Source: Rhabditophanes sp. KR3021
Taxonomy: Eukaryota; Nematoda; Chromadorea; Rhabditida; Alloionematidae
Direction: 5' to 3'
Length of the DNA: 64,000 nt
Assembly: GCA_963281155.1 (NCBI GenBank)
Contig: CAUJLY010000004.1
Coordinates: 5,084,001-5,148,000 of the forward strand
The translations under genes were made by a program, and so were the position numbers. The notes below the pieces were generated by a model. The model searched no databases and had not been told where the DNA came from. It worked only from the letters and a program-made list of their open reading frames with translations. This document shows, one piece after another, positions 48,675 through 61,323 of this stretch; within the stretch, counting starts at the first letter, position 1; each line of letters starts with the position of its first letter.

Positions 48675-51600
48675 ATGGGATCTGAATCAAAACGTTACCT
48701 ACAAGACAATCATATTCCACAGCTGTTTGAGGTAATTGCTAATTAGATTATTCAATTATAACTTATTAGGGTTTAATGACAGGATTAATTTACAATAAAC
48801 CTGCGGATCCTATTATTTTCTTAGAAGATTGTTTGAAACAAATTAAGCACAATCCGTCACTTGCACTAAAATGGAATGCCTTTGTTGATGAAAAAAACCA
48901 AGCATTTGTGAAACCCGCTGCGTATCCATTGATGATAAGTAAACGCCACAATGAAACAGTAAACCATAATGACACCACAGGTAAAGCGAAACATATAAAG
49001 CTTAAAAAATTATACTTAGGGTAGTTTCATAAATACATACAAACATAGCTATTTACTCGTGTGAAAACAGGAAATTAAAAGGTGTTTCTTTCTAAAACTA
49101 CACAATATATTTGAACGGTTATTTAAAATTTTGTTTTGAGATTGTGATATTATTTTAGACAGATTGTTAAATTTGTTTTGAAACTTAGATAATTTATTTG
49201 AACACATATTATTACTATTTTATTTATAACACATATTACATACACTTCATTCGAAGGCATATTAAACACATTTTAATTTATTTTAATATGCGGCTACAAG
49301 ACTTGTCTAAAAATCCTTATCTTGTATGTAATATTCACCATACTCCTCAACTATGGATGGAGATACCTTTACCAATTGAAAATATAATGCTAATTGAGCA
49401 AGGTAAAAACGGGTAGAAAACATTCTAAGTACATACTTTATATTATTTGAACTTTACACAGTGCTTATTTTTATTTAAAGGTATAATTATTTCCTATTAC
49501 TTTTAGCGCGGAAATCAGCCAGCTCGAGTGCCAACAATAAAGGACCACCTTTAAACGAGAACGAAAATGTTGAGGTCATTGAACACAATAGTGGCGTCGA
49601 TAGAAAGTCATCACTTTTAGAATCTCCAAAATCTAACCGAGAACGGTCGTCTTCAGTAATGAGGGCTGCTGAATCTGCCAAAATTCCAGAGGTGCCTGTT
49701 ATTTTGTTCATGGGTTTGAATAACATTTATTTTATTAAACTTATTATATTTTTTGTTATTTTTTAAGGTGGCCCAGGTGGAAATACCAAAACACGACATG
49801 CCACTAGAATTAGAGACAAACTCGAAGATAAGGGACTGGTGCATATATGCATGCCTGACATCATCAAAGCAGCTGTTTCCCGATATCAAGACAATTATCC
49901 GGAATGGGCTAATGTTGCTCAAATCCTAGCTCGTAGAGAACCAATTCCAAACCATTTAGCACTGCAATTAATAAAGGCTGAAATGGGACGTCATCAACAT
50001 GCTTCTAGTTTCTTGATGGAAGGTTTTCCTAGGTACGACTATCAAAACGTGTATAATTATGTTCTTTTCGGGGTTTACTGAAACGACAAGTTTAGTTATG
50101 ATATACTTTTGTTCGTTGACATTCTTAAGCAATGTCGTATTAACCTAAGTTAATTTCAGCATTTAATGACTTTTTGCCATTTCGTATTTATCTCCATAAA
50201 AAGCACCCATAGTTAAGCTTTAGACTGTCAAAGGTTTCCAAGTTTGTATCAATTTAAATTCCACTATATAAGCAGAAATTAAAATGTTTCTTCTAATTGC
50301 CAGAGTCTCCCAAAATTAACTTAGGTGCAAATTCTTAAGAGTTAGAAATGTATTAAACCCTGAATTGCACACGATGATACGTTTGGGCACATAATGACAT
50401 GTACTTTATTAGGGAAGCAAAGCAAGTGGAAGATTTTGAATCACAAGTTAGTCCCGTTCATATGGCTTTAATAGTAGACTATGACGAACATATTTTGAGA
50501 GAGCACATGGAAAGAAAGGGATTGTTCACATCAGTCATTGACAGCAAAATAAATGATTTCAAGCAAAGAACTCTTCCAACCGCTAAATATTTTGATGACC
50601 AAGGCTTATTGCACCTCGTAAGTGCTTATTTATAAATATAATATAGTAGTTGTAGATTCCGGGAGAAAGTAGTGATGACGAAATTTGTGATAGATTAGTT
50701 GACTTAATCACTAGATTGATAGACACTGGTGTTCCAATATTTAATCATGCTTACGAAGAAAGTAGAAATAGACGAGAAATATCTGATTTGACAAACTCTA
50801 AACCAGAAAGTGCCCTTAATTCTGCAAAATCAACAAGAAATCATAGTTTAAAAGGTAATTCAGTTGCTGCATCTCCTCAAATACCTATAGAGAGTGGAAG
50901 AATGTCAAGAGAAGAATTAGCAAAAGATAATAGGCAAATTCCAGAATCACATAATTCAATGAGAAATGAAAGTAGGACAAGTGTCCCTAGAGACCAATCT
51001 GCCAAATCTGTGTCTGGAAAGAATATTTCAAGACAGGAGTCGCTAAAGTCACAAAAAAACATCTCTTCACGCGAAACATCAGCCACATCGCATAAATTGC
51101 ATAAACGCGAGGTGGAACCAGAAAATATAAATATTAAAACGGAATCCGAAGAATCACAAATGACCAGAACTACTCCAGGTAAACAACTTACATTTATATA
51201 TTGTTTTGTAATAAAAGGGCATTATTGTCAAAACATTGACATATCTTCCAATCCTCTAAGGTATTAGAAAATAATTAAAAAATATATTATGGGATCCCAT
51301 AAATATTAACAACATGTATAAACTTCTGTAAGCTTTCAAAAATTAGATATTCTAATCAGTTATTTAAAAAAAGTGTCGGTTTTATAAAACACGTTAGTAT
51401 TTATTGAATATTCTTCAAATACAAAAAGGAAGGTTCCACCGAGATTCGAACTCGGGTCGCAGGATTCAGAGTCCTAAGTGCTAACCACTACACCATGGAA
51501 CCAGTGTTCATGTCGACATAGCAAGCTTACACATCCTAATGTTAGAAAATATTTTGTAATTTTTTTACGTTGCTTAAATGCCTTACATATTCAAAATTCT

Positions 51601-53156
51601 TTTTCTATGCAACTGTGTCGTATACTATAGTTTTATAAACCATTTTTATTTAACATATTCTAGAATGTGTCATACAATTATTTTTAACATGAAAGTAACA
51701 AAAAATAATATTGCAAAGTCTTAAAATATAGTCCTAGATAAGAACAAAGTGTTTACCTTCTACATAAACTAACTCCTTAATGACTAATTTAGACTAAGTA
51801 TATTAAGAGATAACAGGTACATACTTTAACGTACATACACTTAAAAGAATAGGTGGAAATTATAGGTCATTTAATATTATAATACACATTTGACAAAATG
51901 TTGCAAAAACCAAGGTTCCACCGAGATTTGAACTCGGGTCGCAGGATTCAAAGTCCTGAGTGCTAACCGCTACACCATGGAACCATATTGTTTCAAAGTT
52001 ATCAATTATTTCCCCTAAAACTTTAATTTTAAAAAATATTGTTTTTTAGAAAATATAGGAGCAAGTAATCCTCAGAGTAAATCACATTCTCCTGCGCTTG
52101 AAGATATTATTGTTCCGGTTAGAGAACCCGAAAATGGCCACAAATCTAAAACACCATCCCCTGATAAAGTGAATGAAGTCTCAAGTTCTCATAGCAAAGA
52201 TGAAGATACTAATGGCGTTCATGATGCAAGTGATCGCCTTCTTAGCACTACTCCGTCACAAATCTCAACTGCGACAATAGTCCCTATCGGCGATAAAATT
52301 TCATTAGATGTTCCTGTAATTTTAATTATTGGTCCAAGTGGATCCAATAAATACGAAATATCAAAGAAATTATCCCAAAAGTATGAAGGATTTGTTCATT
52401 TAAGTATGCAAGCTCTGTTAAGAACTAAAATAAAAGAAAATTTAGACGATGAATTGTGGCAAAGAATTGGAAAGAAAATGAATTTAGGAGAGCTAATTCC
52501 GATGAAAATTTGCAGAGAGCTCATATATTCCGCAATCCAAGAACATAGTTCAACTAGCTGGGGATTTATTATTGAAGGATACCCAAGATCACAACCCCAA
52601 ATGAATGATTATGAAAATCATGGTATTAGACTTGATTTGGCATTCTTAATTGATTGTACCGAGCATTTCTGCATTGAGAACATGACTAAACGGAATGCTG
52701 ACAATGCTTCCAATCCAGATAGACGTCTAGATGATGTTGCTGAAGTTATGCAAACCAGACTAGATCACTTCAAGACAAACAGTTTGCCAATGTTGAAGTT
52801 TTTAGATGATGCTGGCAAATTGCGCGTGGTACGCATCGAGTATAAGGTTTGGCATTCGTTTTCTCCTGAAATAATATTCGAACTAAATTTGTTCGAGTTT
52901 TTAAAACCTACTCATACATGTTTATATAATGATGATTTAAGGAGAGATCGACTGTTAAACTAACATACAATTCTTCACTGCTAATTCTATCCTTCTATCA
53001 TCTTTAGTTACATTTATTTCCATTTCTTATTATCATGACAAAACACTAACCTTTTTTGCTTTACAGATTGATGGCGATGCCGATATGGACGGTCTATTGA
53101 ATGAAATTACCAAAATTATTGATACAACCACATTTACAAATCACCATAATGATTAA
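48675..53156 (+). CDS. AK5-like two-domain adenylate kinase, P-loops degraded
   Basis: 778 residues. Exons 48675-48731, 48770-48980, 49507-49713, 49768-50032, 50413-50617, 50656-51178, 52050-52828 and 53067-53156 agree in phase. The N-terminus matches the AK5 leader (YLQDNHIPQLFEGLMTGLIY, KPADP). The first kinase-like domain (about 150-310) has GGPGGNTKT for GGPGSGKGT, so the Walker lysine is displaced by one, and it keeps EGFPR. A 170-residue Ser/Arg-rich linker follows. The second (about 575-755) has GPSGSNK, IEGYPRS, and NPDRRLDD instead of the LID GRxDD. Nucleotide transfer is doubtful; a structural ciliary role, as for some AK relatives, is inference. An in-frame alternative first exon at 49288-49408 (MRLQDLSKNP) has a compatible donor. 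Intron 6 contains two antisense tRNA genes. Confidence 0.82.
51431..51502 (-). tRNA. tRNA-Gln (anticodon CTG)
   Basis: 72-nt cloverleaf, acceptor stem GGTTCCA/TGGAACC, D-arm TGTAGTGGTTAGCA, anticodon loop CTCTGAA, T-arm with GTTCGAATC. It is antisense inside intron 6 of the AK5-like gene. Confidence 0.95.
51913..51984 (-). tRNA. tRNA-Gln (anticodon TTG)
   Basis: Same fold as the copy 410 bases away and differing at only four positions, including the anticodon (loop CTTTGAA). The two cover both glutamine codons. Also antisense within the AK5-like intron. Confidence 0.95.
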
Positions 53157-54372
53157 TTGCTTTTCTATACAAACAGAATATTTTTACAAACTCATATGCA
53201 TTATATACATTATTTTTAGCATTTTCAAATAAATATTTCTTCGCCACATCAAAATGACATTTGATACAAAGATAAAAACTTTATTTGATACAAAGATTCT
53301 TTGCTGAGGATTGCTTTAATTTATCTATCATTAATATCATAAATACATACACTGTCTCTTACTTATTTGAGGTCTAAAAGAATTTTATTGTTAGTCTTTG
53401 CATCTAGACAAACGTAATTTGTCTTTTATCTTAAAACTTAATTGCTAATGCTTGAATTAATATAACTCAATCAAATAATATCGCAGCGTTAACTTCTCAC
53501 TTGGCCAATATATGTGTTTGCGCTTTCGATTGAGGTGTCAAAATTATTCATTCACCAAGCCACAATTTTATACATGCTCTTAATGTGGCGTTGAACATCA
53601 TTGCACAGCTATATATTCATTATATGCGCTATCAAATTGTTTTTATTGTTTCTCAGGTGTTAGAAACCTTTTACAGTACTTTTATGATGGAATGTTAATT
53701 TGATTATACAGTTTATCAAGTGGATTCTATAAATTAGCATTTCACAATCGTTAAATATCTTATGAGATCATTCCACTATCAAATGTTCTAGGTTTTAAAT
53801 AAGATTTATATTAATTTTCACATAACATTTTATTTAGGCCTTTGCTTATAAAAACGTAGAGGCTTTTTTAAAAAGATTTATGTCTGGTTAACAATCGCGG
53901 TTGATTTACAAATGGACCTGGTATACGCGCCCAAACCTAACATATGCCAGATCTATAAAAAAGCATACCACATTACTCACATAGTACAAGCAAAAAACGC
54001 TTCTTCTATGTCAAGTGAGAACGCGATCTATTATTATTAGTACATTTATTCAGACCATCTCACAATAGTCAAACAGTTTTAGCGTTCTTTGGAACACTTA
54101 TTGTTGGCCTTAAATCGTTCTTTGCGACCCGTGACATTTGACTGTGTGCCGGATTTAATGTTTGCACGTACATATTAATCACTTCATTTACTTTGTTCCC
54201 TTATTTGTACTAACTTTACTATAGTTTGCTATTAATAAAAATGTCTTCATTGATTTCCCAACACCTTTAAAAGACCTACATGATATTTACTGCTATAACA
54301 ACAAATATACTCACCATTTTATTATGTATCATTATAAACTATGATTTAATCTTATTATTTTTAGTTTCCAAT
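53157..54372. other. 1.2 kb spacer upstream of the innexin
   Basis: AT-rich. An acceptor-like TTATTTTTAG at 54355-54364 just before the innexin ATG suggests a non-coding first exon lies in here; ATGTCTTCATTG at 54241 opens only nine codons. Nothing else is seen. Confidence 0.45.
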
Positions 54373-56509
54373 ATGTTGGGTATACCGTTTTTACAGAACT
54401 ATATCCAGTCTGTAGTGAAAGAACAAACAGTTGCAGATAATGTGGACTGGCTTAATTACTATGTAACCTCCATGATGCTAGCTTTTTTTTCGCTGATGAT
54501 TTCTGCCAAGCAGTATTTTGGATCTCCAATCCAATGCTGGAATCCTAGTGAATTTACCGGTAAGAAAACATCCCTTAAATCATATATAAATAACTTTTCA
54601 GGATCCTGGTCAAGCTATGCGGAACAGCTTTGCTTTATTCAATCTTCTTATTATGTTCCATTTGAAAATGAAATACCAACAGATGCTTATTCAAGACGTG
54701 ATCAAGTAACATATTATAGAGTAAGCTGAATTCCTATTTGATCATCTCATTTATTTTTATTTAGTGGGTTCCAATTGTGCTAGCTTTACAAGCTATTTTC
54801 TTTTTTCTACCCAATTGGCTTTGGAATATGTGTCACAAACAAACAACTGTCAATCCCAGATCAATAGTCGCTGAAGTTCGTAAAAGTGTTGGCTTAAATG
54901 GAAAGGCACGCGAGGAAGAAATTGACGGATTAGCCCACCATATAAGCGATGTTTTAGGTCAATTCAATCATAATTGCATTAAGAAGGTTTCTACTGCCCA
55001 ATCCGGATACAATGCTACAGGTTATCTTCGTTTTTAAAAGGGGTTTAAAAGTAAAATGTGTAGAAAATTTAAAAAATCGAAAAAGATTAGCCAGCGACTT
55101 TACTTTTCTTAAATCACCACGATTACTTGCATCCAACAAGGATTGGAAGATCAATTCAGCAATCTAGGTGTTTCTTTTCAGGAAATATTTGATAGACAAT
55201 TTCAAGAGATAGATTGTCCGAGTCATTTTTGGCGGTTTAACCTCTGAAGTAGTCTATCGGCATTGCTTCGATATTTCCCGCAGGTTCTATTAAGGCATGT
55301 GTCTTAAACAAGACAATCGTCTCTACTATGTATGGAAAATTTAAACAGAAAATAATGGTTATCTTTTAAATTTGTTAAGTTTTATTCTCTGATCCTAAAA
55401 TGACGACATCCAAAATGCCTTTCAGCTCATTTTAAGGTGTAAAGTGGTAAAGAACAGCGACTCTAGAATTACTGTCGCTTGCACAAATATTAAGAAATAT
55501 AAAAGGTTATTTATATTGCATACTAATAAAAATCATTTCAGCTATGTACTTGTGTACTAAATTATGCTATGTCATCAATGCCGTCGGACAATTGCTCGTC
55601 TTGAATCACTTTTTAGGAGGTGACTACTTGAGTTGGGGATTCCAAACAATGTTTGAAATTGCTAGAGGCGAAGGAGTGAGAGAAAGTGAAATCTTCCCAC
55701 GTGTTATTATGTGTGATTTCAAAGTTCGCAATTTAGGTCAAAATCAGGCTCATTCTGTTCAATGTGTTATAAGTAAGCTTAAAATGGCATATATTTGATT
55801 TAAATTGTTTTTAGTGATGAATATGATCAACGAGAAATTGTACTTGTTTTTGTATTTCTGGCTCATTGGAATTGCCTTTTTAACAACACTTAACTTTTTG
55901 TACTATCTGATCATAATGTCAATTCCTTCATTGCGCGCTAACCAAGCCATTTCTGGATTAAAAAAGGAATTCCAAACAAAGAGAGATTATAATCACCGTG
56001 TTTGTCTAGACAGATTCGTACACAAATTCTTACGTCCGGACGGTGTGTTATTACTCATATTTATTCGTAATCATATCGGCGGCAGAGTAACCTTTGATTT
56101 AACCAACGCAATGTACAAACTATATAAGGAAAATGGTTGCTTGGAAGACAATAATACTTCAAATGGACATAAACGCTTGTTGGGGGTCGAATCAAATGGA
56201 TCTAACTCAACACAAACCACTAATACGCCTGAAAAAAGACCTATACATTTTCCTCAATCGCCAAAACTTGAAAATGAGTATGAAATCCACCCTGAAACTT
56301 ACAAATCAACTCCTTATAATCCCACTCGTTTGTTACCGACCTTTAGACCTAATCCATCAGCCCCATCAGTGACTTATCCAAACATTCCTTCAATTGACGA
56401 TGTCGATCACCATAATATGGACACTTTGAAGCTTTCTGATATCAACACTGATCATATTGAAGAAATTAACGAACGCCAGCTTTCCCCATCCATGCAATCA
56501 AGTGTTTAA
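54373..56509 (+). CDS. Innexin, gap-junction channel protein
   Basis: Four-TM protein forming invertebrate gap junctions, 495 residues. Exons 54373-54559, 54602-54720, 54765-55020, 55542-55772 and 55815-56509. Marks: VDWLNYY in the TM1 lead, SAKQYFGSPIQCW and EFTGSW with the extracellular Cys, the signature YYRWVPIVLALQA (canonical YYQWVP), LFLPNWLW-like TM2, loop DYLSWGFQ, and IFPRVIMCDF...QCVI before TM4. The C-terminal 150 residues are Pro/Ser/Asn-rich and cytosolic. The start is MLGIPFLQNYI, typical for the family; the acceptor just upstream implies a 5' UTR intron. Intron 3 (521 nt) contains coding-like debris. Confidence 0.95.
55021..55272 (+). pseudogene. Coding-like debris inside innexin intron 3
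   Basis: Open, protein-like sequence at 55051-55167 (NLKNRKRLASDFTFLKSPRL...) ends at a TAG. After an acceptor-like TTTTCAG another such stretch runs EIFDRQFQEIDCPSHFWRF to a TGA. Neither fits the innexin frame. It may be an old inserted gene piece. Confidence 0.25.
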
Positions 56510-57521
56510 ATTTGCAATTATTAATATTTAATCTTTTAAATTATCCTTTAATCAAGTTGTTTTAGTTGAATTTAATTCAAGGGTAATATTGACAACATTT
56601 ACATACAAAACTTATATTGCCAGCCAACCTGCATAAGCTTTCACTTTTGAAACCGTCCATATAGTAATATTTTTTAGTAAATGTACACTTTGCTTTTGAC
56701 TAAATAAAGTTCTCTTTCGATTTTCTAAAAGTATATAAAGTCATAGCAACATCCGCTTTATGACGAACAAGTAGAGTTTAATAATGTTTGGTCACTCATA
56801 ATATCGATGGCAAAGTATCATATATGGATTTGTTAGTTATTATTATTTAAAGTATTTTTACTTTTTCTTCGAATATAACTTTTTAAAGGATTAGGAGGTG
56901 ATCAAATTTTCTAATTCAACTATCAACCAATTAGTGCGTGGTATGAATCGATAAGAATCATTTTTTGTTATTATCTGTTAATAATCTTATGTTTTTTAGT
57001 ATTTATGGCATTGCCATCGCTTTTTTATTTACTTAAACAAATTGTATAGATGTCTTCTTTAAGTAGTTTCCGTATATTTAAGATAAAGTCTGTTTATATC
57101 AAAACTGCAAGTAAAAGACAGTTATCACAGAATTGTTTTGGGTCAAAATATTAATTACATCAATTGGACACATGCAAATTTGAATAATAATTGCTAATGC
57201 TATATACGTTTTTTAAAATCATTTGTTCATACATATTTTATCACAAACACGTGATTTGCTTATATCTTAGTTAATCCAGAAAACGCGTTCATTCAGATGA
57301 ACGAAATGTAAAATTTACATTATACATACTTAAAACTGCCGTTAAGCACTTGCTTACGTGTTTAATCGGAAAAATTTGTGTGAAAAGATAACGTTTGCTT
57401 TTATTTTTATGCTTTTTAGATAACTCTTGAAAACATCGGCTAATTCTTTTATTGCAATCATTGTCTTAAAAATCAACTTATCAACTTTTGCTTACTACTG
57501 AGTTGATCTTTTCCTCAAAAA
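56510..57521. other. 1 kb spacer
   Basis: Innexin 3' flank and AK1 5' flank. AT-rich, with no feature I can support. Confidence 0.5.
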
Positions 57522-58434
57522 ATGGTAAGTTTAGATGATTTGAAAGCTTATATCATTTTTATTATGATTTTGTTATCATAAAAGACATTTTATGATACAA
57601 GTCGTTCTTGTTTGTATCAATATTCTTACTTTTAAAAATGTTTATACTAACCAAGATAGTCTAGTATGTTTCCCCCAAATATTCTATAAATTTCCGCCTT
57701 TTAGCCTCCAACCAGAAAAGAAATTGATTTATCTCCTTTGAAGGCAGCTAATGTCCCAATCTTCTTTATACTCGGAGGTCCCGGGAGTGGCAAGGTACGT
57801 TTATATTCATTTAGTCTTCAAGATTACGAATACTTCAGGGAACTCAATGCGAAAAGATTGTTCATAAGTATGGTCTTACTCATTTGAGTTCTGGAGATTT
57901 ACTCCGCGACGAACTTAAAAGTGGAAGTCCAAGAGCTGCTGAACTTCTTACAATTATGGAGAATGGCCAACTAGCTCCATTGGAGATGATCCTTGATTTG
58001 ATTAAAGAAGCAATGGTCAATGCTGTTAAGAAAGGAAGCAAAGGCTTTCTTATCGATGGCTACCCACGCGAAGTTAAACAAGGGCAAGAATTCGAAAAAG
58101 AAATTCAAGAGGCTAAATCTGTTATCTACTTTCATGTATCGGAAGCTACTCTAGTTAAGAGACTTTTAGGTAAGCAAAGTTGTAAATAAAGTTAATCTAT
58201 TCAAATATTTGTTTATATTAATTCAACTTGATAACTTTTATAGGAAGAGCCATTACTTCTGGAAGGGCTGACGACAATGAAGTAACCATCAAGAAACGTT
58301 TAGATACATTTAATACAGCAACTATCCCCGTGGTCGCTTATTACAAAAATAAGCTAGTTCAACTCGAAGCAGAAGGATCTGTTGAAAGTATCTTTGCTGA
58401 AGTTTGTTCTCACTTGGACAAAGTCATCCATTAA
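57522..58434 (+). CDS. AK1: Adenylate kinase 1-type nucleoside monophosphate kinase
   Basis: Catalyses ATP + AMP = 2 ADP in the cytosol. 204 residues from exons 57522-57524 (the start codon alone), 57705-57794, 57839-58169 and 58244-58434. The first intron follows ATG directly (GTAAGT); the next exon reads PPTRKEIDLSPLK. The P-loop GGPGSGKGTQC is split by intron 2. NMP-binding HLSSGDLLRDE, IDGYPRE and the short LID RAITSGRADDNE are all intact, and the C-terminus has IPVVAYY. Length and motifs match animal AK1. It contrasts with the degraded AK5-like gene 4.4 kb upstream. Confidence 0.95.
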
Positions 58435-58914
58435 TCTTGTAATAAATAGTCAAATATATTTGTCACATTTTATTATAACTATAGTTTATCACATAAAGCC
58501 TATTTGATTAGAGCGTATACCTCATGCCTTTGTTATTAAATTTATCCCCTCAAATCTTAATAAATACAATATAGTGTAATTTCTGTTGCGAAATGATAAT
58601 TTATCGTATTTTAAAGTTAATATGTCGTTGTGTAAGGGTTGGCAGTAAACCGTTTTTAACAAACAATATTGGCTTTCTTTATTATTCACATTCAAACTTT
58701 GAAAGTAAATAAAAATAATTAGTCATTCAATTTTCTACAGTAAATTTGTGAAACAGACGTGTGCAGATACATCTTACAACGAAAATATCTATTGATTGGG
58801 AAAAAGCTTACTTAAATGGTTGTCACGCGTTGTTAAAATTAAGGCGCGATACATTATAGCACCTATTTTTAAAGCAATATCCTATTTTATCTTATCAATC
58901 TTCTCTAATTAATA
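58435..58914. other. Spacer
   Basis: Between AK1 and the SET gene; AT-rich, nothing recognised. Confidence 0.5.
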
Positions 58915-59840
58915 ATGAGTAACTACAGCAGCGCTTGGTTATGCCGCAATTCAGGTGAAGAGCACAATAATAGTGTTAATGTAAGTCAAAGGCCATGTTT
59001 ACTGCTTACATAATCCATTTTTAGGTAGATTTAACAAGGCAAGTTCAAGAAAAGCTTGCTGAAATTGAAATGGAAAAGCAAATGAAGAAAACCAAGAGGA
59101 AGCGAAAGTAAGTTTTTCGCTTAATTTTTTTATTTACCTATTTATTTATTTTTAGGCCTGAACCTTACCGAGGTGGAAACATGAAGAGCATAAAGATTTC
59201 AAGGGACAGACTTGACAGCGATTATCCTTCCCCAAGCTCTCATTCAGATTTAGGTTCCCATGATTATTCCAATACAAAAATTTTGGGTCCAAATGATGAT
59301 GACATCCTTGATGAAACATTTGATGAGGAAATCAAAGCTTCCGATCCTACCTTTGACATTCGTTATGAGCAAATGATAAAGAATGGAAACAAACTTGTCA
59401 AAGTATGTGATTCCAAAATTCATAATGTCGGTTTGTTTGCTGCTGTTGATATTCCAATAGACCAATATATCGTCGACTATGGTGGGGAATTAATAAGTGC
59501 CCAAGAAGCCGTAAATCGTCAAAAGGAATACAGTGATAATAATGTTGTCGATCCAAATATTATTGGACTAGATCAGGATAACTTTATTGATGCGACAAAG
59601 ACATCCTCAGTGGCCAAGTTCATAAATCACTCTTGTGAGGCTAACTGCTACCCTCATGTCACTGAATTCGATGGAGTTAAGAAGTTGGTCTTTGTAACTG
59701 ATCAAGAAATTAAGGCCGGAGATGAATTGACATATGATTATAAGGTTGGCGATGATGGAACTGAAGAAGAAGAAGGTGTCATACCGAAAATACCGTGCAA
59801 CTGTGGTTCAACTATGTGCCGCAAATTCGTGGGACTTTAA
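58915..59840 (+). CDS. Small SET-domain protein, Set1/MLL-like
   Basis: 277 residues from exons 58915-58980, 59025-59107 and 59156-59840. The N-terminus has a short charged helix and a basic cluster (KKTKRKRK) that could be a nuclear signal, then a Ser/Asp-rich linker. The SET domain spans residues about 140-277: SKIHNVGLFAAVDI, YGGELIS, the catalytic FINHSCEANCYP, ELTYDYK, and a post-SET CNCGSTMCRKF with the zinc cysteines. The acidic insert GDDGTEEEEG precedes post-SET. The motif set is that of Set1/MLL-type H3K4 methyltransferases, but the protein lacks their large N-terminal regions (Set1/MLL proteins are usually over 1000 residues). The actual substrate is unknown. Confidence 0.9.
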
Positions 59841-59975
59841 ATCATGCATAACCAAATTATTGTTCTAAATTTATTACAGTGATCTTCACTGCCCTTTACC
59901 ACTGTAGATCAGTAATTCTTTTATGAATACTTTTTTTCAAACAAATAATCAGCTACCAACACACTTAAACATACA

Positions 59976-60969
59976 TTATTGTTTATTTATTTGCAAGGTT
60001 AGCAATTTTAATTGTGTACTATGATGTATTAATATATTATTACTATTGTATGTAGTTTTTATCACCCTCATTATTGGATCTTTACTATAAATGGCTGTTA
60101 GCAATTGAAATTGTCCTGTTTCAAGATTCACCAAATGAATATTATAACATTCTGTCAAAATCAATGCATATTTAAAACTTTTTCCATAAAATTTTACATC
60201 TTTCGGAAGTTGGTTTTTTATTTTTATCGGGTGTTGCAAAATAATATTCCCAGTGTGGATATTTGTAACAATCATCTTAAATTGCTTGTTTATCTGAAGC
60301 AAAAAGGTTCCTGATTCATCAACATGGAAGGAATTAATTGCCGATTGGAGGTGCGGTTTTATTCCACTGAATGATTGCAAGTAGTCAGATTTCCTCAGGT
60401 CCCAAGTATGGACTGTCTTATCTTGCGATATTGATAAAAAGTTACACCCAGAAAGACCGATAAATCCACAAATAATACCATTATTTGTTTTGAATACTGT
60501 GATAATTCTGGAGGAACAAATATCATAAAGAAATATTTTTGCCTTTGCCCCAGCCAACAATACAAATCTATTAGTTGCTTTATCCTTAATAATGCAGACG
60601 GCGTAAATAACATCTGGGAAATTAATAATTTTTTCATCATTTTCAATCAGCAACAAAATTGACGTTGTCTTATTTGTCATTACATATATATTTTCTTCAT
60701 TTTCAATTGTATTCGGAGTAAAACCAGATTTAATAGATTGTATATTTGTTATTTCCAATTCGTGTGTCATTTTCACAAGTCTATTTTTACCATCTACAAA
60801 GTATATTTGATTAGCGCAATATTTTAATAACATTGGCTCGATATCAGCATCATGATCGTAATACAATTTTTTATCGTCCCACAAATAATTTTCAGGATTC
60901 TAAATATAAAAACGCATAATAAATGTTATTAGTTTATATTCTTACTTTGAAAAATTCTTCGGCACTCAT
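59976..60969 (-). CDS. WD40-repeat-like beta-propeller protein
   Basis: Exons 60969-60946 (MSAEEFFK) and 60899-59976 give 315 residues. Repeat-like blades are visible but degenerate; the clearest is GCNFLSISQDKTVHTWDLRK, with the WD-type end and a SxDxTVxxWD pattern. Others are RFVLLAGAKAKIFLYDI and YNIHLVNLETGQF. No other domain or signal is seen. It is probably a protein-interaction scaffold; I cannot name the orthologue. It lies tail-to-tail with the SET gene, 135 bases away. Confidence 0.75.
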
Positions 60970-61323
60970 GACAATGTCAGCTTGATATTAATAATATGAG
61001 CAATAATAAATAGGTATACCTTTTCAATTAAATTATGAAACTATAATAAAAGAGGATATTATTAGAATGCAATGCAAAGAATGGATGGAAAATAAATATT
61101 TGCATAATGGGTCATCGTCTCACACCACATATTGGCAATTTTGAATAAAAGTAATGCATTGTTGATGGCTCAAACAGTATAAGATATTATACGATATTGT
61201 GATTCCATTTCAATACATTTCAACACATACACATATATATAACTTGATTGTGCATATCATGAAAGGATAGCAATAAAACGTTCTCAACAATAAGTTTAAA
61301 ACATTTTACTTATTTTTGTGATA
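60970..61323. other. Upstream region, source of a duplication
   Basis: 5' flank of the next gene. Its stretch 61091-61326 is partly repeated inside that gene's second intron. Otherwise AT-rich. Confidence 0.5.
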
